From Clostridium sp. CAG:914 (lineage in GTDB: Bacteria > Bacillota_I > Bacilli_A > RF39 > UBA660), in NCBI GenBank assembly GCA_000437895.1, contig FR902139.1, positions 1 through 10,125 of the forward strand: a stretch of 10,125 nt of DNA. Direction: 5' to 3'. The notes beneath the pieces are model-generated. The model worked only from the letters and a program-made list of their open reading frames with translations. It did not search any database and was not told the DNA's origin. Both the position numbers and the translations under genes were made by a program. How positions within the stretch are numbered: position 1 is the first letter of the stretch; each line of letters starts with the position of its first letter. Below are positions 5,538 to 10,125 of the stretch, piece by piece.

Positions 5538-5583
5538 CTTATTTACCACAGCATTGTTTATATTTTTTACCCGAACCACATGG
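5513..5583 (-). repeat. Functional secA 3'-end copy (putative attL)
   Basis: This is the real end of secA: codons for PCGSGKKYKQCCGK, stop TAA at 5539-5541, and the first part of the terminator. TGTGGTAAATA lies at 5540-5550, and GCATAAAATAAGGG, shared from its second base with the middle copy, lies past the stop. It aligns with 4671-4730 and 307-376 in the same orientation. If the recombinase exchanges within it, part of the present SecA C-terminus is encoded by element DNA. Confidence 0.75.
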
Positions 5584-8034
5584 ACAAGGATCATTTCTAC
5601 CAACCTTATTACTCTTTCTTTGTATTCTAACTGTATCTTTTCCATCATTAGTTATAGTTTTCTTAACTACTTCTTTTCTCTCTATATTTTGTCTAATTTC
5701 AGACTTTAATAAATAAGTAGCTACTTCCTTGTTAATAGTATTCATCATACTATCAAAAAGATTATATCCTTCCATCGTATAAGCTTGAAGTGGATTCTCG
5801 TTAGCATATCCTCTAAGTCCAATACCTTCTCTTAAATGACTCATAGTACTAATATGTTCCATCCAATGACTATCAATTACTCTTAAAGTAATAGCCTTTT
5901 CAAACTCATTTACTATCTCCATAGGAATATCCTCTAACTTTTCTTGATAATCTTTTAATACTTTATCATAGATTATATCTATAACTTCATATTCACCCTT
6001 ACCATTAATCTCTGATAAATTTAACCTATGTTTCTTTAACAAGTTTTCATTACAAGTCTCCAATATCTCTGAATAATCATTTTCTGTCAATCCCTTATTA
6101 TCTACTATATGACCAAGTACTAAAGAAGTAATATATTCCTTAAACAAATTTAATGTTTCCTCATGAATAGATTCACTATCTAATATTTCATTTCTCTTAT
6201 TATATATAATCTCTCTTTGATTATTCATAACATCATCATAATTAAGCAACTGCTTTCTTATATCAAAGTTGTTACCCTCAACCCTTTTTTGAGCAGATTC
6301 AACTGATTTAGAAAACATCTTACTCCTTATAGCCTGTTCACCAGTAAATCCCATATTAGTAAGCATACCTTTATATTTATCAGATCCAAATCTAACTAAC
6401 AAATCATCCTCAAAAGATACAAAAAACTGACTAAATCCAGGATCTCCTTGTCTACCAGCACGTCCCCTTAACTGATTATCTATTCTTCTAGATTCATGTC
6501 TTTCCGTACCAATAACACAAAGTCCTCCAAGTTCACGAACACCTTCACCTAATTTTATATCTGTACCACGACCAGCCATATTCGTAGCAATAGTAACAGC
6601 ACCTTTCTCACCAGCATGAGCAATAATTTCAGCTTCTCTAGCATGATTCTTAGCATTCAACACTTCATGAGGAATATGTTCCTTAGTTAACATTTTACTA
6701 ATTAATTCACTTGTTTCAATAGCAATGGTACCAACCAAAACAGGTTGCCCCATCTCATGACGATTCTTTATAACATTAACAATAGCTTTATACTTTCCAG
6801 CCTTCTCAGCATATAACAAATCAGTTTCATCAATTCTTATAACAGGTTTATTCGTAGGTATACATATAACATACATATTATATATATTTCTAAATTCTTC
6901 TTCCTCTGTCTTAGCCGTACCAGTCATACCAGATAACTTTTTATACATTCTAAACAAATTCTGGAAAGTAATCGTAGCCAATGTCTTTGTTTCTTGATTA
7001 ATTTTTACTCCCTCTTTAGCTTCAATAGCTTGATGAAGTCCTTCTGAGAAATTTCTTCCTTTCATTAAACGACCAGTAAATTGATCTACAATTATAACTT
7101 CTCCATCACTAACAACATAGTCAACATCTTTTTTCATAAAATAATTAGCCCTTAAAGCTTGATTTATATGATGAACTAAAACAGTATTATTAATATCATA
7201 TAAATTTTGTATATTAAAATGTTTCTCAGCCTTGCGACTTCCCTCATCAGTCAAATTTATACTTCTCGTTTTCTCATCTTTAATATAATCTTCATTTTCT
7301 TTTAAGCCCTTTACAAAAAAATCTGCTCCAGTATATAAATTAGCTGCTTGCATAACTCCACCAGATATAATCAATGGTGTTCTAGCTTCATCTATCAAAA
7401 TAGAGTCAACTTCATCTATAATACAAAAATTAAGTGGTCTTTGAACTCTCTTCTCCTTTGTAACAACCATATTATCTCTCAAATAATCAAATCCAAGTTC
7501 ATTATTTGTCGTATATAATATATCTTTAGCATACTCTTCTCTCTTCTCTTCTGGCGTTTTATCTCTTAGATTAATACCAACACTTAATCCTAAAAATTCA
7601 AATATAGGACCCATCCATTCAGCATTTCTCTGAGTTAAATATTCATTAACAGTTACAACATGAACACCTTCGCCAGTTAAAGCATTAAGATAAGCTGGAA
7701 AAATAGTTGTTAAAGTTTTTCCTTCACCCGTTTTCATTTCTGCAATATTACCATAATGAATAGCAAGTCCTCCAACTAATTGACAAAAATAAGCTTTCTC
7801 ACCAATTATTCTATAAGCAGCCTCTCTAATCGTAGCAAAAGCTTCTACTAAAACATCTTCTAAATCTTCTCCATTTGCTAATCTTTCTTTAAATTCATTT
7901 GTTTTATTAGCTAATTTTTTATCAGATAATTTAGACATATCCTCATCTAAAGCATCAATCTTCGTAGCTATAGCATTAAACCTTTTTAATTCTTTATACT
8001 CATTATCAAATAATTTTTTAAATATATTTGCCAT
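5539..8034 (-). CDS. secA: Preprotein translocase ATPase SecA
   Basis: SecA is the peripheral membrane ATPase that drives unfolded preproteins through SecYEG. The 831-aa product has the usual length for Gram-positive SecA. Visible landmarks: Walker A MKTGEGKT (100-107), Walker B/DEAD-like DEVD (207-210) followed by SILIDEARTPLIISG, the second motor domain with NMAGRGTDIKLG and QLRGRAGRQGDPG, and a C-terminal SEC-C zinc tail DPCPCGSGKKYKQCC that binds SecB or ribosomes in other species. The ATG at 8034 is preceded by GAGGAT (8043-8048). The gene is intact although its last codons lie in a direct repeat that also occurs at two places downstream, so mobile elements have rebuilt its end. A weak leftward promoter candidate, TTGTTT (8114-8119) and TACAAT (8090-8095) with 18-nt spacing, overlaps the divergent promoter of the small gene upstream. 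Confidence 0.98.
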   Translation of the reverse strand: MANIFKKLFDNEYKELKRFNAIATKIDALDEDMSKLSDKKLANKTNEFKERLANGEDLEDVLVEAFATIREAAYRIIGEKAYFCQLVGGLAIHYGNIAEMKTGEGKTLTTIFPAYLNALTGEGVHVVTVNEYLTQRNAEWMGPIFEFLGLSVGINLRDKTPEEKREEYAKDILYTTNNELGFDYLRDNMVVTKEKRVQRPLNFCIIDEVDSILIDEARTPLIISGGVMQAANLYTGADFFVKGLKENEDYIKDEKTRSINLTDEGSRKAEKHFNIQNLYDINNTVLVHHINQALRANYFMKKDVDYVVSDGEVIIVDQFTGRLMKGRNFSEGLHQAIEAKEGVKINQETKTLATITFQNLFRMYKKLSGMTGTAKTEEEEFRNIYNMYVICIPTNKPVIRIDETDLLYAEKAGKYKAIVNVIKNRHEMGQPVLVGTIAIETSELISKMLTKEHIPHEVLNAKNHAREAEIIAHAGEKGAVTIATNMAGRGTDIKLGEGVRELGGLCVIGTERHESRRIDNQLRGRAGRQGDPGFSQFFVSFEDDLLVRFGSDKYKGMLTNMGFTGEQAIRSKMFSKSVESAQKRVEGNNFDIRKQLLNYDDVMNNQREIIYNKRNEILDSESIHEETLNLFKEYITSLVLGHIVDNKGLTENDYSEILETCNENLLKKHRLNLSEINGKGEYEVIDIIYDKVLKDYQEKLEDIPMEIVNEFEKAITLRVIDSHWMEHISTMSHLREGIGLRGYANENPLQAYTMEGYNLFDSMMNTINKEVATYLLKSEIRQNIERKEVVKKTITNDGKDTVRIQRKSNKVGRNDPCPCGSGKKYKQCCGK

Positions 8035-8069
8035 TCTATCACATCCTCAAGTAGTATTTTAACATTTTT

Positions 8070-8099
8070 TTAACAAAATAACTAGTATTATTGTATAAT
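8070..8099 (+). promoter_or_regulatory. Promoter of the small rightward gene
   Basis: TTAACA (8070-8075), one mismatch from consensus, and a perfect TATAAT (8094-8099) are separated by 18 nt. Transcription should begin near 8106, about 30 nt before the ATG at 8138. It overlaps the intergenic space from which secA is transcribed in the opposite direction. Confidence 0.6.
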
Positions 8100-8137
8100 T
8101 TTCATATTTTAGTAAACAATATTATTGGGTGATCAAA

Positions 8138-8278
8138 ATGGCTAAAAATAAAAAGTCAAAAAGTTCTCACTCATGTAAAGATAGCATATCTAAAACCGTT
8201 ACTAACGAATGTAAAGGTGCATTAGATAGTTATAATAATAACATGAATGAAAACAGCCTAGAGAAAAGTGACTTCTAG
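8138..8278 (+). CDS. Small hydrophilic protein of unknown function
   Basis: A 46-aa ORF runs from ATG to TAG on the strand opposite its neighbours. GGGTGATC ends 4 nt before the ATG; GGTGATC matches the 3' end of 16S rRNA anti-Shine-Dalgarno pairing. A near-consensus promoter and a strong terminator frame it, so it is a complete transcription unit. The peptide is rich in Lys, Ser and Asn, with Cys at 13 and 25 and a His at 11, and has no hydrophobic segment. I do not recognise a family. Position between spmB and secA and composition would suit a small spore protein, but nothing in the sequence proves that. It converges with spmB (12-bp gap) and diverges from secA. Confidence 0.6.
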   Translation: MAKNKKSKSSHSCKDSISKTVTNECKGALDSYNNNMNENSLEKSDF

Positions 8279-8291
8279 TCGCTTTTCTTTT
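8263..8291 (+). terminator. Intrinsic terminator overlapping the small gene's stop
   Basis: GAAAAGTGACT (8263-8273) pairs with AGTCGCTTTTC (8277-8287), 11 bp including one G-T pair, with a 3-nt loop, followed by TTTT. The stop codon TAG spans loop and stem (8276-8278). It points rightward, toward the convergent end of spmB, and may also help stop spmB transcripts. Confidence 0.75.
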
Positions 8292-8793
8292 ATAATAATT
8301 TAATTACTAAAATAGATATAACTACACAAATAAAATCAGCCATTAATCCTACAATAAGAGAATGTTTAATCTTCTTAATTCCAACAGAAGAATAATACAT
8401 TCCTATTATATAAATAGTCGTATCTGTACTAGATACCATAACAGAAGATAATCTACCAATAAAAGAATCTACTCCATATGTCTTAATAATATCATTAAGT
8501 AACATAAAAGAACTAGACGCTGATATTGGTCTTAATATACCTAATGGAATTATTTCTTTTGGAAATAAACTAATGTTTATATTTTTAGTTAAATCAATAA
8601 GTATTTGACTTTTAACCAAAACATTTATTGATACTATCATAGCAAAGATAGATGGAAAAATATTTAATACTATTTTTAATCCTTCCATTACCCCTTCCAT
8701 AAAAACATCATATATATTAATTTTCTTATATAATCCATAAATTATTACTATCAAAGTAATAACAGGAACTATCAAATTAGCTATAACTTGCAT
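8290..8793 (-). CDS. spmB: Spore maturation protein SpmB
   Basis: SpmB works with SpmA in the developing spore and is needed for full core dehydration in Bacillus subtilis; the pair resembles nucleoside-transporter Gate domains and the transported substrate is not established. The 167-aa protein is almost entirely hydrophobic segments. Family signatures are PLGILRPIS (about 83-91), YGVDSFIGRLSSVM (about 106-119) and SSTDTTIYIIGMYYSSVGIK (121-140). Length is close to the usual size. The ATG at 8793 lies inside the end of spmA (17-bp overlap) and follows GGTGAG, so translation is coupled. It is the last gene of the dacB-spmA-spmB operon, the same order as in B. subtilis. Confidence 0.93.
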   Translation of the reverse strand: MQVIANLIVPVITLIVIIYGLYKKINIYDVFMEGVMEGLKIVLNIFPSIFAMIVSINVLVKSQILIDLTKNINISLFPKEIIPLGILRPISASSSFMLLNDIIKTYGVDSFIGRLSSVMVSSTDTTIYIIGMYYSSVGIKKIKHSLIVGLMADFICVVISILVIKLL

Positions 8794-9361
8794 GTCTCAC
8801 CACATAAAATAATCTATCTATAATTAAACCAAGCAATGAAGAAAGTGTCGAAGTTATAATAATATATGGTACTATTTCTAATGGATTTATAGAATTATGT
8901 AACATTCTTAATGTTATCGTAGTAGTAGGAATAATTGTTACAGAACTAGTATTTATTACCAAAAAAGTAATCATACTACGAGAAGCAACATCTTTATTCT
9001 TATTAATTTCTTGTAATTTTTTCATAGCTTTCAAACCAAAAGGTGTAGCAGCATTACCAAGTCCTAACATATTCATAACAATATTAACAGATATATATTT
9101 AAGTGCCTCATCTTCTGTCTTTAATTCAGGAAAAACAATTTTAAGAAAAGGCTTTAACAAATTAGATAACTTATCAAGTAAACCACTAACTTCTGCTATC
9201 TTCATAATACCTAACCATAAACACATAACAGGTATCATATTCATTATCAAATCTATTGCATCCTTACTAGCCCCAAGCATAACATTTCCAATATTAGTAT
9301 GGCTAATAAAACTATATATAATTCCTACAATAAAAAATATTCCCCATAAATAATTAATCAT
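8777..9361 (-). CDS. spmA: Spore maturation protein SpmA
   Basis: SpmA is a polytopic membrane protein required with SpmB for spore core dehydration. The 194-aa sequence has an N-terminal MINYLWG start, several membrane segments, CLWLGIMKIAEVSGLLDKL (about 47-65), LGLGNAATPFGLKAM (99-113), the most diagnostic stretch, and FLVINTSSVTIIPTT (about 133-147). Length matches the family. The start overlaps the carboxypeptidase stop as ATGA (9358-9361) and the end overlaps spmB by 17 bp, so the three genes form a tightly coupled operon. The promoter is outside the window. It implies that this organism sporulates or descends from spore formers. Confidence 0.94.
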   Translation of the reverse strand: MINYLWGIFFIVGIIYSFISHTNIGNVMLGASKDAIDLIMNMIPVMCLWLGIMKIAEVSGLLDKLSNLLKPFLKIVFPELKTEDEALKYISVNIVMNMLGLGNAATPFGLKAMKKLQEINKNKDVASRSMITFLVINTSSVTIIPTTTITLRMLHNSINPLEIVPYIIITSTLSSLLGLIIDRLFYVVRHASYS

Positions 9362-10125
9362 CTAAATAATCCTTTTATCTTAGACCAAAAAGTTACTTTA
9401 TCTTTATTCTTCTTAGCATATACAGGCATATCATATATCTTCTTATCCCTTAAATAAATATAATTATGTCCCACTAAAGTATCATCATAATTTCTAATAC
9501 GTTCTAACTTAACATGAGAAATTAAAGAAGTAGCTTCACTCTTAGTAAGAGGAATATATAAATCATTCTTAATATATAAATTATCATAATACTTATCCTC
9601 TAAAACAGTATAATTCTTTTTAGATAAAACCAAATAATTCTTATAATTCTTAAAAGCATTTTCATATAAATTTAGATGTGTATTCCAATCATCACTATCT
9701 CTTAATGTAACCACAATAAAATTCATACCATCATACGTAGCCGTTGACACTAAAGTCCTCCTAGCAGTTTCAGTAAAACCCGTTTTACCTCCCGTAATAT
9801 ATTTATAATTTAATAATTTATTTTTATTTTTCCAAACATAAGTTTTCAAATTACTTTTTGCTACATAACTCTTAGTTTTTACAATTTCTCTATATATATC
9901 ATTTTGCATAGCATATCTAGTAAGTAATGCCATATCATAACTAGTTGAATAATTACCAATACCATTTTTATCTAACCCACTAGGATTAACAAACTTTGTA
10001 TTTTTCATTCCAACTTCTCTTGCCTTTTTATTCATCATAACAACAAAATTATCAACATCACCACCAACATAATCTGCTATCATTAAAGCAGCATCATTAC
10101 CGCTTCTAAGCATCAATCCATACAA
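9358..10125 (-). CDS. dacB: D-alanyl-D-alanine carboxypeptidase (start outside window)
   Basis: This penicillin-binding protein removes the terminal D-Ala from peptidoglycan stem peptides, which limits cross-linking. Only the C-terminal 255 codons are in the window; the start and the SxxK active-site serine lie beyond the right edge. The second and third motifs are present: SGN (8-10 of the visible part, RSGNDAA) and KTG (114-116, TGGKTGF). After a small C-terminal domain it ends with FWSKIKGLFR, an amphipathic tail suited to membrane attachment. It overlaps spmA by 4 bp. Beside spmA and spmB the B. subtilis counterpart is DacB, which controls spore cortex cross-linking, so I use that name; DacA or DacF type cannot be excluded on motifs alone. 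Confidence 0.9.
   Translation of the reverse strand: MYGLMLRSGNDAALMIADYVGGDVDNFVVMMNKKAREVGMKNTKFVNPSGLDKNGIGNYSTSYDMALLTRYAMQNDIYREIVKTKSYVAKSNLKTYVWKNKNKLLNYKYITGGKTGFTETARRTLVSTATYDGMNFIVVTLRDSDDWNTHLNLYENAFKNYKNYLVLSKKNYTVLEDKYYDNLYIKNDLYIPLTKSEATSLISHVKLERIRNYDDTLVGHNYIYLRDKKIYDMPVYAKKNKDKVTFWSKIKGLFR

Larger units (their letters stand above)
4686..5541 (-). mobile_element. 853-bp integrase-less passenger element (CIME/satellite-like)
   Basis: The segment between the functional secA end and the middle copy is 853 bp core to core. It contains one gene (4925-5356) with an extended -10 promoter and a terminator, and a pair of GGTATCTAAA direct repeats near each end: 4836-4857 and 5433-5455. 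It has no recombinase gene. Both ends needed for recombination seem present, so it may be mobilised by an integrase in trans, like the cis-mobilisable elements described next to ICEs in streptococci. An internal-deletion remnant of a larger element is the alternative. Confidence 0.65.

Noticed and set aside
5451..5716. Two ORFs overlapping the secA 3' end (5451-5648 minus, 5531-5716 plus)
   Set aside because: Both are other-frame readings of secA, its terminator and the att core.
1..10125. CRISPR array, insertion sequence, tRNA or rRNA genes
   Set aside because: No regularly spaced repeats with unique spacers, no transposase-like ORF with terminal inverted repeats and no tRNA/rRNA pattern noticed by eye.

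Overview
The window comes from a very AT-rich, low-GC Gram-positive bacterium (Bacillota). The genes use the standard bacterial code: TGA ends the carboxypeptidase gene and TGG encodes Trp. Shine-Dalgarno sites are strong and of the GGAGG type. A dacB-spmA-spmB cluster points to an endospore former or a close relative. I cannot name the genus; an uncultured gut lineage would fit but is a guess.

The right part (5539-10125) is ordinary chromosome. A leftward operon encodes a D-Ala-D-Ala carboxypeptidase (start outside the window), SpmA and SpmB. A tiny rightward gene with its own promoter and terminator (8138-8278) follows, then leftward secA (5539-8034).

The left part (about 334-5541) appears to be an accretion of two integrative elements at the 3' end of secA. 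The last codons of secA, its stop codon and part of its terminator occur three times in the same orientation: 5513-5583 (functional secA end), 4671-4730 and 307-376. They cut the region into a small element of 853 bp and a larger one of 4352 bp. The larger carries a tyrosine integrase, a small anchored Cys-rich protein, a predicted secreted caspase-fold protein and a metallophosphoesterase, all leftward. The smaller has no integrase, only one unrecognised gene with its own promoter and terminator. Paired 10-12 bp direct repeats lie inside the element ends at consistent distances from the cores, as expected for arm-type integrase sites. The smaller element therefore looks like a minimal passenger (CIME-like) that could be moved by an integrase supplied in trans.

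Left of the last core (1-306) the sequence appears to be chromosome that originally followed secA. It has no supported gene but holds a perfect-consensus leftward promoter (119-147) preceded by five near-copies of a TGTNNACA motif. The gene it drives lies beyond the window edge.

The most notable observations are the tandem att structure at secA, the integrase-less mini-element with arm sites at both ends, the unlike arms of the larger element, the predicted secreted caspase-fold cargo protein, and the motif array in front of the consensus promoter.
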